Shown: positions 32,621-42,192 of the stretch, piece after piece | How the letters are laid out: each line of letters opens with the position of its first letter | Numbering within the stretch: position 1 is the first letter of the stretch | Source: JAYQKL01 sp049889535 | GTDB lineage: Bacteria > Pseudomonadota > Alphaproteobacteria > RS24 | Direction: 5' to 3' | Length of the DNA: 64,000 nucleotides | Assembly: GCA_049889535.1 (NCBI GenBank) | Contig: JBMHDF010000011.1 | Coordinates: forward strand, 1-64,000 | The notes under the pieces: model-generated | Told to the model about the DNA's origin: nothing | Databases searched by the model: none | Seen by the model: only the letters and a program-made list of their open reading frames with translations | Position numbers and translations under genes: made by a program

Positions 32621-32941
32621 TTAGAACTGCTGTTCAGGTAAACGCAGCACCAGACCATCTAATTCATCAGTGACTTTAATCTGGCAGCTCAAGCGGCTGT
32701 TATCCTGCACTTCAAAAGCAAAATCGAGCATATCTTCTTCCATGCTCTCTGGCTTACCGACTTTTTCTGTCCAAGCCGCATCAACATAAACATGACATGT
32801 TGCGCATGCACAAGCGCCACCGCAATCAGCATCAATCCCCGGAACGGAGTTTTGAATTGCCACTTCCATGACCGTCATGCCAGTGTCACCATTATGGGCG
32901 TGTTCTGTTCCATTATTTTCAATAAAAGTTATTTTCGGCAT
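32621..32941 (-). CDS. 2Fe-2S ferredoxin, adrenodoxin type
   Basis: A 106-residue ferredoxin with ligands in C-x5-C-x2-C (DCGGACACATCH) and a fourth cysteine in LSCQIKV. It matches the FdxB/ISC-type vertebrate-like ferredoxins that supply electrons for Fe-S cluster assembly or P450. The reductase at 31039 could be its partner. A stretch of acidic residues (ESMEEDMLDFAFEV) between the third and fourth ligand is typical of the class. Confidence 0.92.
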   Translation of the reverse strand: MPKITFIENNGTEHAHNGDTGMTVMEVAIQNSVPGIDADCGGACACATCHVYVDAAWTEKVGKPESMEEDMLDFAFEVQDNSRLSCQIKVTDELDGLVLRLPEQQF

Positions 32942-33065
32942 GTTTAAACCTTTTCTATCTTGACGCAGGGTTTATGATATACCCATTGCTACATTTAAGA
33001 TGGGCAATTCTTTATCATAGCCAGCCCCATGCGTCTATAAGAGTTTTGGGCAAGTTTTGGACTTA

Positions 33066-34046
33066 ATGACGGATAAAAAACTAAAAATATCGGTAGAAAG
33101 CTACCCGCTTAAAGAAGCCTTTACAATTTCTCGTGGGTCTAAGCGAAGCGCTGATGTGGTGGTTGTCGAAATCCATCAAAATGGATTAGTGGGGCGCGGG
33201 GAAGCTGTGCCTTATGCGCGTTATGGAGAGACTTTAGAAACCGTCACCGCTAGTATTGAAAATATTCAAACAGCACTTGAAAAAAACATGAGCCGTACAC
33301 AGCTGCAATCGGCCATGCTGCCTGGTGCTGCGCGCAATGCGATTGACTGCGCCCTATGGGATTTAGAAGCACAGATAGCGGGGCAAACACTGCCACAATA
33401 TGCAGACCTTCCAACACCGAAAGACTTGCCCTCCGCTTTTACCATTTCGCTCAACAGCCCTGCCGTGATGGCCGATAAAGCCAAACAGGCCAAAAATTAC
33501 CCATTGTTAAAATTAAAACTTGGCGGTGAAGATGGTTTTGCGGCTGATTTAGGGCGGCTGGCAGCGGTGCGCCAAGCACGTCCAGAAGCGGATTTGATGG
33601 TTGATGTCAATGAAGCATGGCAAGCTAATGACCTTGCCGCGCATGTGTCACAACTCAAAAGCTTTAACTTAAAACTCATTGAGCAGCCTTTGGCAGAGGG
33701 CAAAGACGATATTTTAAAAACGCTTGATTTAAGCTTTTGCGCTGATGAAAGCATTCATGACACCAACAGCCTGACGGGTTTAAAAGGAAAATATGATTGG
33801 GTGAATATTAAATTGGATAAAACAGGCGGGCTGACAGAGGCTCTCAAATTGGTTGATTTAGCCAAAAAACAAGGCTTTCAAATTATGATTGGCTGTATGG
33901 TCTCGTCCTCATTGGCGCTTTATCCAGCTTTTTGTCTGGCGCAAATATGCGATTTAGCGGATCTCGATGGCGCGCTTTTTTTGGCACAAGACAGACAGCC
34001 CGGTTTCATGTATAAACACGCTGTCATGTCATTCCCCACGGCATGA
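33066..34046 (+). CDS. Dipeptide epimerase of the enolase superfamily
   Basis: A 326-residue muconate lactonising/L-Ala-D/L-Glu epimerase-like enzyme. The catalytic KxK is seen in LLKLKLGG (about 150), the metal ligands are in DVNEAW, EQPL and CADESIHD, and the second catalytic lysine is in NIKLDKTGG. An ATG at 33066 is preferred to a TTG nine bases upstream. It probably acts in murein peptide recycling by interconverting L-Ala-D-Glu and L-Ala-L-Glu, but the substrate cannot be fixed from sequence. Confidence 0.85.
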   Translation: MTDKKLKISVESYPLKEAFTISRGSKRSADVVVVEIHQNGLVGRGEAVPYARYGETLETVTASIENIQTALEKNMSRTQLQSAMLPGAARNAIDCALWDLEAQIAGQTLPQYADLPTPKDLPSAFTISLNSPAVMADKAKQAKNYPLLKLKLGGEDGFAADLGRLAAVRQARPEADLMVDVNEAWQANDLAAHVSQLKSFNLKLIEQPLAEGKDDILKTLDLSFCADESIHDTNSLTGLKGKYDWVNIKLDKTGGLTEALKLVDLAKKQGFQIMIGCMVSSSLALYPAFCLAQICDLADLDGALFLAQDRQPGFMYKHAVMSFPTA

Positions 34047-34128
34047 ATTGAGTTAATGTCATTGTTCAATCATGGTCGCTTATTTCAAAACAAATCGTGT
34101 TTGCACTGACACATAAAAGGCATGGGGT

Positions 34129-35463
34129 ATGAATATTCTCAATCAATCTAATCTCCTCACACCGCAGCTCAAACAGGCTTTGAGTGGGGAGCGGCCATTG
34201 CGTATTTTAATGCCAAGCTATCGCAGCCACCCTTTTGTCGGCGGGCAAGGTATTTATTTAAGACATTTGTCCAAAGCATTGGTTGATTTAGGCCATCAGG
34301 TTGATGTCATATCAGGCCCACCTTACCCAGATTTGGACCCGCGGGTTGGGCTGATTGAACTGCCCTCACTCGATATGTACGCCCGCGACAATCCGATTGC
34401 CTGCCTCAATTGGGACATTATCAAAAACCCAATCGATTTTTATGAATATCTTGTTCACAATAGTGGCGGTTTTCCCGAACCCTATACTTTTGGGGTGCGC
34501 ATGGCCGCTTATATGAAAGATAAAATTGCGGATTACGACATTGTGCATGATAATCAAACCCTGTGTTACGGCCTGCTTAAATTGCGCGATATGGGGTTGC
34601 CCGTAGTGGGCAATGTGCACCACCCCATCACGATGGATAAGCGCATTGATATTCATCATGCAGGCAGTTTGAGTTTAAAAATATTAAAATGGCGGTGGTA
34701 TAGTTTTTTGCGCATGCAAATTAAAGTTGCACGCCAGCTCGACCATATTATCGTGCCATCAGACAATACACGCAAAGATGTGATTACGGACTTTGCCCTT
34801 AAACCCGAAACCATTCGGCGTATTCATTTGGGCATTGATCATGAGACCTATCAGCCGAATAATAAAATCTCCCGCCGCCCTAACCGCTTAATGGTAACAG
34901 CCAGCGCTGATGTGCCGCTAAAGGGACTAATTTATCTCATTCGCGCCTATCATCAGTTGCTTCAAAAACACCCAGATTTAGAACTGACTGTGATTGGTAG
35001 CCTGCGCGAGGGGCCAACAATGGAAGAGTTGGATAAACGCGGCATTCGCGAACGCGTGATATTCACTTCTGGATTAGAGGCGCAAGAAATTGCCGATTTA
35101 TATGCGCAAGCAACCATAGCGGTTTCGCCATCTGTTTATGAAGGTTTTGGTTTTCCGGCTGGTGAAGCATTGGCCTGCGGCCTGCCGCTGGTGGCGACCA
35201 ATGGTGGGTCTTTACCAGAAGTTGTGGGCGATGCAGGGCTGGTCGTGCCACACTCAAACCCGTCAGCATTGGCAGCGGCTATAGATGGTCTTTTGACCGA
35301 CCCGCAAAAGCGCGGCGCGCTTGCGGCTAAAGCCCGCCCGCATATTTTGCAACATTTCACATGGCGTCATTGCGCCCAAAACAGCTTGGCCGTGTATCGC
35401 GAGGCCATTGCTCAACACCACAATATCGAGCCTTTAGAGGTGGCGACCCATGCAGACAATTAA
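34129..35463 (+). CDS. GT4 family glycosyltransferase
   Basis: A 444-residue GT-B fold transferase. The N-terminal half has MPSYRSHPFVGGQGIYLRHL (acceptor-side glycine motif). The C-terminal half has the donor-site E-x7-E in YEGFGFPAGEALACGLPL and NGGSLPEVVGDAGLVV. The nucleotide sugar and acceptor are unknown. It starts a four-gene cassette: the next methyltransferase gene overlaps it by 14 bases. Confidence 0.9.
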   Translation: MNILNQSNLLTPQLKQALSGERPLRILMPSYRSHPFVGGQGIYLRHLSKALVDLGHQVDVISGPPYPDLDPRVGLIELPSLDMYARDNPIACLNWDIIKNPIDFYEYLVHNSGGFPEPYTFGVRMAAYMKDKIADYDIVHDNQTLCYGLLKLRDMGLPVVGNVHHPITMDKRIDIHHAGSLSLKILKWRWYSFLRMQIKVARQLDHIIVPSDNTRKDVITDFALKPETIRRIHLGIDHETYQPNNKISRRPNRLMVTASADVPLKGLIYLIRAYHQLLQKHPDLELTVIGSLREGPTMEELDKRGIRERVIFTSGLEAQEIADLYAQATIAVSPSVYEGFGFPAGEALACGLPLVATNGGSLPEVVGDAGLVVPHSNPSALAAAIDGLLTDPQKRGALAAKARPHILQHFTWRHCAQNSLAVYREAIAQHHNIEPLEVATHADN

Positions 35464-36172
35464 TCTCTCAATTCTGCAGGTTGAAAAACAGCATATGCTC
35501 CTTGATCTTGGCTGCGGAGAGGGACGGCATTGCCACGCGGCCTATTATCATGCAGCCTGTCAGGTCATTGGTCTTGATTTAAGCTTTGACGACATCATCA
35601 CCACACGCAAAGGGTTCCAAGACCACCCGGTCACCGAGCCAACGCCGCATCAGCATTTTGCACTTGGCGTGGCCAATGCGCAAAACATCCCACTTGCCAA
35701 TGCCAGTCTGGACCGCATTATTTGCTCAGAAGTCTTGGAGCACATACCCGATTATTTTCGAGTGATTGATGAAATCACCCGCATTTTAAAACCAGATGGA
35801 CGGGTTGCCATATCTGTACCGCGCCAAGCTCCTGAAACAATATGCTGGTGGCTTTCCGAGGATTATCACAATGAACCAGGCGGCCATATTCGGATTTTTA
35901 ACGCGCAAGAGCTGATAGAAGATTTTGAGGCGCGGGGGTTTCACTGCGTCAAAAAACAATATGCGCATGGTTTGCACACGCCTTATTGGTGGCTACGCTG
36001 TGCCTTTGGCGTCAAAAAAGAGCATAATTTCATCACCCGCCTTTGGCACAAATTGCTGGTCCTTGAAATGATGAAAGACCCTATTTGGTTGCGTGGCATT
36101 TCAAAACTTGCTGACTGGTTGATGGGCAAGAGTGTTGTTTTATATTTTGAGCGCGCCAATCATGACTCATAA
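35450..36172 (+). CDS. Class I SAM-dependent methyltransferase (cassette gene 2)
   Basis: 240 residues. Motif I is LLDLGCGEGRHCHAAY, motif II and IV regions include VIGLDLS and RIICSEVLEHIPDY, and the post-core has ILKPDGRVAISVP. It overlaps the GT4 gene by 14 bases and the next gene by 11, so the three are translationally linked. The C-terminal 80 residues (HGLHTPYWWLRC and so on) are beyond the core fold. It is likely a small-molecule or lipid methylase. Confidence 0.88.
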   Translation: MQTINLSILQVEKQHMLLDLGCGEGRHCHAAYYHAACQVIGLDLSFDDIITTRKGFQDHPVTEPTPHQHFALGVANAQNIPLANASLDRIICSEVLEHIPDYFRVIDEITRILKPDGRVAISVPRQAPETICWWLSEDYHNEPGGHIRIFNAQELIEDFEARGFHCVKKQYAHGLHTPYWWLRCAFGVKKEHNFITRLWHKLLVLEMMKDPIWLRGISKLADWLMGKSVVLYFERANHDS

Positions 36173-37232
36173 ACTCCATAATGGGTTTTTTGATGGCGCG
36201 ATTGCGCATATCTTAGAAATCCAAAATAATCAGGGCGCAATTGCATGGTTTAAAAATGGCGTCATTGACCCTTGGAACCATTTAGAGGCGGTGATGGGGC
36301 TCAACCTATGCGGCGCCCGCACGCAAGCTGATAAAGGGTTTCGTTTTTTACAAGAAACGCAATTGCCCGATGGTTCATGGTGGGGACAACTTGGTAGCGC
36401 CGTGCCGATTGACGAGACTTTACAAAATTTTTCAACCCAAAGCATGGCAACAGGTCAAAAAATTCGGGAAACAAATTTCACCGCCTATATCGCCACAGCA
36501 ATTTGGCATGATTATTTACTAAACGGTGATATTGCACGCACGCAAATTTTTTGGCCGATGGTGGAGGCCGCTTTAGATTTTGTCATTCACCACCAAACAA
36601 CATATGGCGATATTGTTTGGCTTGCCGCCAATAGCCTTGATAGGCCGGATGATTTTAACGCCGAAAAAATGGTCAAAACGGACTCGCTGCTCACTGGCAA
36701 TAGCTCGATTTATAAAAGTCTGGTTTGCGGGTTAAAGCTGGCAAAGATTTTATCAATCGATAAGCCTGCATGGGAGACGGCACGACAAAAACTCCAAACC
36801 GCACTCACCCAACACCCTGAACGCTTTAATCGAAATATGGACGATACAAAATTTTCAATGGATTGGTATTATCCAGCGCTCAGTGGTGCGCTGCCCTTGG
36901 CTCAAGCCCGCGCCAGAATTGAAAATTTTTGGGATATATTTGTGGTTGAAGGGGTTGGGTGCAAATGTGTTGCGCACGAAACTTGGGTTACAATGGCCGA
37001 AACCGCCGAACTGGCCATCACATTAAAAGCAATTGGGCTAGACGATAAAGCCCGTGAGGTTTTGTCTTGGTTGGACCAGCATCGAGATGAAAAAGGCGCT
37101 TATTGGATTGGCTATGAGTATGAAGCGCAGGTTTTTTGGCCGATTGAAAAGCCCCCATGGACTGCCGGCGCGGTTATTTTGGCAACTGATGCCATTGAGG
37201 CCTTATCGCCCGCACACAAGCTTTTCACATAA
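36162..37232 (+). CDS. Alpha/alpha-toroid (prenyltransferase/squalene-cyclase-like) protein
   Basis: A 356-residue helical-repeat protein of the terpene cyclase/prenyltransferase toroid class: repeated G-x-x-F/L-L blocks such as GFRFLQETQLPDGSWWGQ, WLDQHRDEKGAYWIGYEYE and GAVILATDAIEAL. The catalytic DxDD of squalene-hopene cyclases is not visible. The start at 36162 overlaps the preceding stop; a longer frame opens at 36132. It is third of a GT4-methyltransferase-toroid cassette. Confidence 0.75.
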   Translation: MTHKLHNGFFDGAIAHILEIQNNQGAIAWFKNGVIDPWNHLEAVMGLNLCGARTQADKGFRFLQETQLPDGSWWGQLGSAVPIDETLQNFSTQSMATGQKIRETNFTAYIATAIWHDYLLNGDIARTQIFWPMVEAALDFVIHHQTTYGDIVWLAANSLDRPDDFNAEKMVKTDSLLTGNSSIYKSLVCGLKLAKILSIDKPAWETARQKLQTALTQHPERFNRNMDDTKFSMDWYYPALSGALPLAQARARIENFWDIFVVEGVGCKCVAHETWVTMAETAELAITLKAIGLDDKAREVLSWLDQHRDEKGAYWIGYEYEAQVFWPIEKPPWTAGAVILATDAIEALSPAHKLFT

Positions 37233-37244
37233 AGGCCAAAACAG

Positions 37245-37859
37245 TTAACGCCGTCTTAAAATCCGCAGTGATTTCACAATGGCAATTTCCTCAAACAACC
37301 CAGACGCCATAGCCAGCAAATATATTTCATAAGGCGGGCGCCCGCCATCTTCAGGGTTTGGAAAGACATCATGAATGGCCAGCAAACCATGAGGCGCGAT
37401 TTTGCCGCTCCAAAGCCGGTAATCATTGAACGCAGCCTGCATAGAATGGCCACCATCGATGAAAACAAAAGCCAGATTTTGGGTAATTAATTGCGCGGCC
37501 AAGATAGAGGGCGCGACCACTGGCACCACAGTGTCCTCAAGCTTTGCGCGGCGCAATGTGTCACGAAAATGACCTAGCGAACTCATGCCGCCTGTTGCTG
37601 AATCTGCTAAATCTGGGTCAAAATAACCCTCACCCGGCTGGTTTTCTTCTGACCCGTAATGATGGTCCACCGCCATAAGCAAACGCCCCGATTGCTGGCA
37701 GGCGGCACCAAGATAAACAGTAGATTTGCCGCAATAGCTGCCAATTTCAACTGCCAACCCGCCCAGCTCTAAGGCGGATAAATGGTCATATAAGGCCGCC
37801 CCTTCTTCCGGGTCTAAGAACCCTTTCACGCTTTCAATATCCAGCGGTAATTCCATCAA
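37245..37859 (-). CDS. Class I SAM-dependent methyltransferase, Methyltransf_24 type
   Basis: 204 residues. SAM motif I is VEIGSYCGKSTVYLGAAC, then LLMAVDHHYGSEE, and FVFIDGGHSMQAAFNDYRLW is the family-characteristic metal-site region (His and Asp). HGLLAIHDVF closes the core. It is on the minus strand, downstream of the MFS transporter with 17 bases between them, and convergent to the toroid gene. It may complete the same biosynthetic set. Confidence 0.82.
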   Translation of the reverse strand: MMELPLDIESVKGFLDPEEGAALYDHLSALELGGLAVEIGSYCGKSTVYLGAACQQSGRLLMAVDHHYGSEENQPGEGYFDPDLADSATGGMSSLGHFRDTLRRAKLEDTVVPVVAPSILAAQLITQNLAFVFIDGGHSMQAAFNDYRLWSGKIAPHGLLAIHDVFPNPEDGGRPPYEIYLLAMASGLFEEIAIVKSLRILRRR

Positions 37860-37876
37860 ACCACCCTCACCTTCTT

Positions 37877-39247
37877 TTAGCTATTGGATTGGCGGTTTTC
37901 AGCCAGTTGCACATGCATTTCTTTATGCAGTGTTTCATTCAGTTGATAATTTCTAAAACAAAATGCCGCAACAAGATAAGCCACGCACGGCACCACCGCA
38001 TACATGATTTTCATGGTTAAAATCACATCAGGTGTTTGTGTCACATTGGGTTGAAAACCCGCATAAGAAAGCATGGCGCCAATCACGATTAAGGCAAAAC
38101 CATTGGCTGTTTTCCAGGTAAAATTCCAGGCAGCAAAATAAGCGCCCTCTTTGCGCTCAGCCGTTAACAGCTCATCATAATCCACCGTATCACTCAATAA
38201 AGAAGGCCCAATCACATGCGCCGCGCCATTCGCAATACCTGCAAAAAACCCTGCCAACATTAAAAGATTATCATCACCTTTGCCGAGAAAAAACATCGCG
38301 CCAAAACACGCTGCCGAAAGGTAAAAAGAAAAAGACCAAACCGCTTTTTTACCAACACGGCGCGCTAATGGCATCCAAAGTGGGGTCAGAAAAAATGAGG
38401 GTATCAGAAAAACCAATAAAAATTTTGGAGCTGCTTCTGGCGCTTCTAAAATATAAGTCGCTACATACATCACCATAATAGAGCTAAAAGCAAAGCCAAT
38501 ATTGTCAAAAAAGAACGCAAAAAGCGGGGGGCGCGCATGCGGGTTTTTAAACACATCACGAATGGCACGAAACGGATGTTGGCTGCCTTTTTGAGCAAAC
38601 TCAGACCGCTCCTTAATGCCAAAAGCACAAATCAGCAAGGCCAACGCTGCCAGCGGAGCTGCAATCCAAGCTTGCGTTGCAGAAACAGATTGCACAGCAG
38701 CTAGGTCTTTTTGTTCCGCTGCTATCAGCAAGGCCATAACGCCAATGCCAATAATATAGCCCCCAATCCAACCCGCATGCCGCACACCAAAGACTTTGTT
38801 GCGCTCATGATGGTCGTCTGTCAACTCAGCCCCTAAAGCCATTTGCGGCACATAAAAGAAAGTTGATGCTGAAAAAAACCCAATAATGCCAATCGCAATC
38901 CATTGCTCAAGTGACGGACCGGATAAACCCTCTATCGGGTCGAATAACATAATATATGTAATCGCGGTTGGAATGGCGCTAATGGCAATCCATGTGCTGC
39001 GGCGCCCTAGAGTGAATTTTGTTCGGTCCGACCAATAACCAACCAAAGGATCAGAAACCGCATCCCACAGCCGTGATATGCCAAAAATTGTGCCCATAAT
39101 AGCAGGCGCAATGAGCAGCACATCCGTCGCAAAACGCATGAAATAAAGCGTGACCAAACAAAATAAATAGCCATAGGCAATTGCTGGCAAGCCAAAAAAA
39201 CTTAATGTGAGACTCGATACTTTCGCATCTGCTGGTGATTTTACCAT
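37877..39247 (-). CDS. GPH-type MFS sugar/cation symporter
   Basis: A 456-residue protein with about 12 membrane helices. The MelB-type signature is LWDAVSDPLVGYWSDRTKFTLGRRSTWI, that is, loop 2-3 with DxxxGxxxDR. The central loop has KEGAYFAAWNFTWK and GPSLLSDTVDYDEL. It probably imports or exports a glycoside with H+ or Na+; the substrate is not visible. It is followed by the methyltransferase gene, so a link to glycan or natural-product export is possible. Confidence 0.85.
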   Translation of the reverse strand: MVKSPADAKVSSLTLSFFGLPAIAYGYLFCLVTLYFMRFATDVLLIAPAIMGTIFGISRLWDAVSDPLVGYWSDRTKFTLGRRSTWIAISAIPTAITYIMLFDPIEGLSGPSLEQWIAIGIIGFFSASTFFYVPQMALGAELTDDHHERNKVFGVRHAGWIGGYIIGIGVMALLIAAEQKDLAAVQSVSATQAWIAAPLAALALLICAFGIKERSEFAQKGSQHPFRAIRDVFKNPHARPPLFAFFFDNIGFAFSSIMVMYVATYILEAPEAAPKFLLVFLIPSFFLTPLWMPLARRVGKKAVWSFSFYLSAACFGAMFFLGKGDDNLLMLAGFFAGIANGAAHVIGPSLLSDTVDYDELLTAERKEGAYFAAWNFTWKTANGFALIVIGAMLSYAGFQPNVTQTPDVILTMKIMYAVVPCVAYLVAAFCFRNYQLNETLHKEMHVQLAENRQSNS

Positions 39248-39406
39248 AATAGAACCTTAAAAAACCGCCTTTTTACTGTAAACATAAAGCCCGTCATCGC
39301 AAGGGTTTTATCGGCACATAAATCCCCCAAACCAGCTGTCGGAAATTAGAAAAAACTCAACTTTTCTTTGTAATTAGGTTAGTCTGAGACGATTGAGGGA
39401 AACAAT

Positions 39407-41671
39407 ATGGCACGTCCGAAAAACTATTATCTAAAACTTTCAAAGCCACTTTATATTTCATTCTTCTTTGTTGGTTTAATCAGCTGCTTGTCGGTCAATC
39501 TTTTACCCATAGCCTTATTTTTATTTGGCAGTATTGCCTTTTACGAAATTCAAAAAAACAAAATGGCATGGCGTCCACGAAACACAAATAGCATTCTCGC
39601 CATGATTGTTTTCTTTCTTTATTTCTTATTGAGCAGCTTTTGGTCGCCCGATATGTCGGGCAGTCTTTATCAATCTGTGCAGTTCATTTTTATTTTTGTG
39701 CCAATCATTTTCATCTTGCTTTATATTTCCTATTTGGACACGCCTGAGCGTGAAAAAATCGGTAAAGCCATCCGTTATAGCTTCGCATTCGCGCTTATTT
39801 TGCTTGTTTTTGAAGTTATATTAGACCAGCCCATTTATCGCTTTTGGTTAGAGCGCATTGCAACTGATAGAGAATATGACCCCAATCACCTTGAGCGCTC
39901 AATTTCTGTATTTTCGTTATTTTATTTTATTTTAGCGGCGCATATAGCTAATCGAACAAATATTTTTATTGCCTTTACCATTATCATTTCATGGCTTTAT
40001 TTATGCTATTTTTTCTCTTTTCCAGCCCAAATGATTGGCACTTTTATTGGCCTGCTCAGTCTGATAATCGCGTTGTGGAACGAAAAAATAACGCGCCATT
40101 TAATCTTTTTTGGCCTGACCATATATATCATTTTTAGCGTTCCCATGTCGGTTTTGAATTATGAGACCGGTTTTATGAAAAACACCATCAGCCCTGATGT
40201 GATTTCTGAAAGCTTTATCGAACAGCGCAGCACAACTTATTTTAATGTCAGCAAAAAAATCATTGAAAAACCTCTCTTAGGGCATGGCCTAGATAGCGCC
40301 GCCCTGTTGAGCAATAATGAAAACTTATCCAGCTTTAGCCTGCACCCTCATAATTTTATTTTGCAAATTCTCTTTGAGGGCGGGTTTATTGGCGGCGCTT
40401 TATTTATTTGGGTCATTTATAGTTTTATGAACCGAATGAATATGCACACTGTCACCACAAATGCCTTTTTACTTGGGGCTTTAGCAACCAATCTCACAAT
40501 AGCTTCATTTTCTTATGGCATATGGCAAAGCTGGTGGCTTGCAGCCTTTGCTTTCATCATTATTAGTTTTAACACCGAACTGCTGGGTAAAAACAGCACT
40601 GTCAAATTTAAGAATAAAAAAATTAGAATTATGCATGCTATTTTTTCGCACGGTTATCGCGGATCTGAAAGCGCGCTGGCCTTGATTGCAAATGAACAGG
40701 TCAAGCATAATCCGGTAAGCGTGATGGTGCGCGCGGATTGTGACGTCCGTGATGGGCCGTCAATCATCGAAGCCTTAGACCCGCAAATTCATATTATCCG
40801 CGTCCCAAATTTATTTCGGAGTCTCTGGGCAAATCTTTTTATCTTGCGTTGGCAACCTGATGTTTTGCATTCGCATTTAGGGCGGGCAGTGCGTTTCAAA
40901 AGCTGGTTCAAACCCAATCTTTTGCGGGTTTCATCCATGCATATTTTTTCTCCGCATCATCATTCAGGCCAAGACCGTATTATTTGTATTTCAGATTGGA
41001 TGATGGATAACCTACCTGAAAATCTAAAACTGAAAGCGCGGTTGGTCAGAAATGCCACACCTGAAAACGCACCATTGACGCAAGCACAAAAACGCAAATT
41101 ACGTGAAAAATGGGGCATCGCGCCTGACACTCGGGTTTTTGGTTTTGTTGGGGCCGTCAACAAAACCAAAGGGGCTGATATTGCTGTTGAAGCTTTTTGT
41201 CGCGCCAATCCTGAAAACGCGCATTTATTAATGATTGGAGAAGGGCCTTTTCGTCAAAGCCTTGAAGATAAAACCGCGCATATGACAAATATTAGTTTCA
41301 CGGGTTATCAAGACAATGCACGCGATTATATGCAAATCATTGACACATTGATTTTGCCATCAAACTGGACAGAACCTTTTATGCTTTCTTTACTTGAGGG
41401 TATGCAAGCTGGCTGTTGGGTAATTACGATAGACCAATATGGTCCCGGCGACATTATGCGCGGGCAACCAAATGGCGCAACAGTAGAATTGGGCAATATT
41501 GATGCTTTTGCTGAAGCTATCAAAAACGCCCCCACTCAAGCAGGCCAGCGTTACACATACAATCTTGAAAAGTTTAACTTTGATAATCACATTGCAAGCA
41601 TGTATAAAATTTACCAAGACGCCGCCAACCCATTATTCTACTCAATCCAAAATCATTATTATCTAAAATAA
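39407..41671 (+). CDS. O-antigen ligase/polymerase fused to a GT4 glycosyltransferase
   Basis: 754 residues. Residues about 1-395 are an integral membrane domain of the Wzy/WaaL kind, with the periplasmic loop and the catalytic-type motif HPHNFILQILFEGGFIGG (around 313-330). From about 405 a GT-B glycosyltransferase begins (IRIMHAIFSHGYRGSESALAL) and ends with the GT4 E-x7-E region EPFMLSLLEGMQAGCW. The fusion is in one uninterrupted frame and there is no sign of a sequencing artefact. It links a glycan-polymerising or -ligating step to a sugar-adding step. PCu(A)C chaperone and zinc transport genes follow after 18 bases. Confidence 0.82.
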   Translation: MARPKNYYLKLSKPLYISFFFVGLISCLSVNLLPIALFLFGSIAFYEIQKNKMAWRPRNTNSILAMIVFFLYFLLSSFWSPDMSGSLYQSVQFIFIFVPIIFILLYISYLDTPEREKIGKAIRYSFAFALILLVFEVILDQPIYRFWLERIATDREYDPNHLERSISVFSLFYFILAAHIANRTNIFIAFTIIISWLYLCYFFSFPAQMIGTFIGLLSLIIALWNEKITRHLIFFGLTIYIIFSVPMSVLNYETGFMKNTISPDVISESFIEQRSTTYFNVSKKIIEKPLLGHGLDSAALLSNNENLSSFSLHPHNFILQILFEGGFIGGALFIWVIYSFMNRMNMHTVTTNAFLLGALATNLTIASFSYGIWQSWWLAAFAFIIISFNTELLGKNSTVKFKNKKIRIMHAIFSHGYRGSESALALIANEQVKHNPVSVMVRADCDVRDGPSIIEALDPQIHIIRVPNLFRSLWANLFILRWQPDVLHSHLGRAVRFKSWFKPNLLRVSSMHIFSPHHHSGQDRIICISDWMMDNLPENLKLKARLVRNATPENAPLTQAQKRKLREKWGIAPDTRVFGFVGAVNKTKGADIAVEAFCRANPENAHLLMIGEGPFRQSLEDKTAHMTNISFTGYQDNARDYMQIIDTLILPSNWTEPFMLSLLEGMQAGCWVITIDQYGPGDIMRGQPNGATVELGNIDAFAEAIKNAPTQAGQRYTYNLEKFNFDNHIASMYKIYQDAANPLFYSIQNHYYLK

Positions 41672-41689
41672 ATTATTTGAGAGCCTCTC

Positions 41690-42169
41690 ATGCCACGAAT
41701 CTTTTCAGCTGTTTTGATAATTTTACTATCTGTCACCTGCCTTATGATAAATCCTTTATCCGCGCGCGCAGAAATTACAATCACGAATGCCCGGCTGCGC
41801 GCCAATATTGAGGAGCGCCCTTCTGCCGGTTATTTTGAACTACAAAATCACGGTGCTGCTGACAAACTTATGCGGGCTAAAAGTGAGGCTTTTGACCATA
41901 TTGAATTGCACACACATATTAAGGATGGCGAGATTATGCGCATGCGGCAGATGGAAAATATTGCGCTTGGCGCTAACTCAAAAACCAGCTTTAAACCACA
42001 TGGCTATCATCTCATGCTGTTCAAGCCGAAAACAGCATTGAAAAAAGGCGATACAGTAGAAATCACCTTAGAATTCCAAAACAATCCGCCCCAAAATGTA
42101 AGTTTTATCATCGGCACTATGGGTCAACATCACAAAAAACCACCCATGCAGCACCATCACGGACACTAG
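41690..42169 (+). CDS. Periplasmic copper chaperone PCu(A)C
   Basis: A 159-residue secreted protein with a signal peptide (first 28 residues, LSVTCLMINPLSARA) and the PCuAC domain: FDHIELHTHI, MRMRQMENIALG and HGYHLMLFKP give the His/Met copper ligands. The C-terminus is His-rich (QHHKKPPMQHHHGH). PCu(A)C hands Cu(I) to cytochrome oxidase assembly. Its neighbour is a zinc-type ABC transporter, so binding of zinc or another metal is possible. Confidence 0.9.
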   Translation: MPRIFSAVLIILLSVTCLMINPLSARAEITITNARLRANIEERPSAGYFELQNHGAADKLMRAKSEAFDHIELHTHIKDGEIMRMRQMENIALGANSKTSFKPHGYHLMLFKPKTALKKGDTVEITLEFQNNPPQNVSFIIGTMGQHHKKPPMQHHHGH

Positions 42170-42192
42170 CTTAAGAGAAACGACCAGACGCA

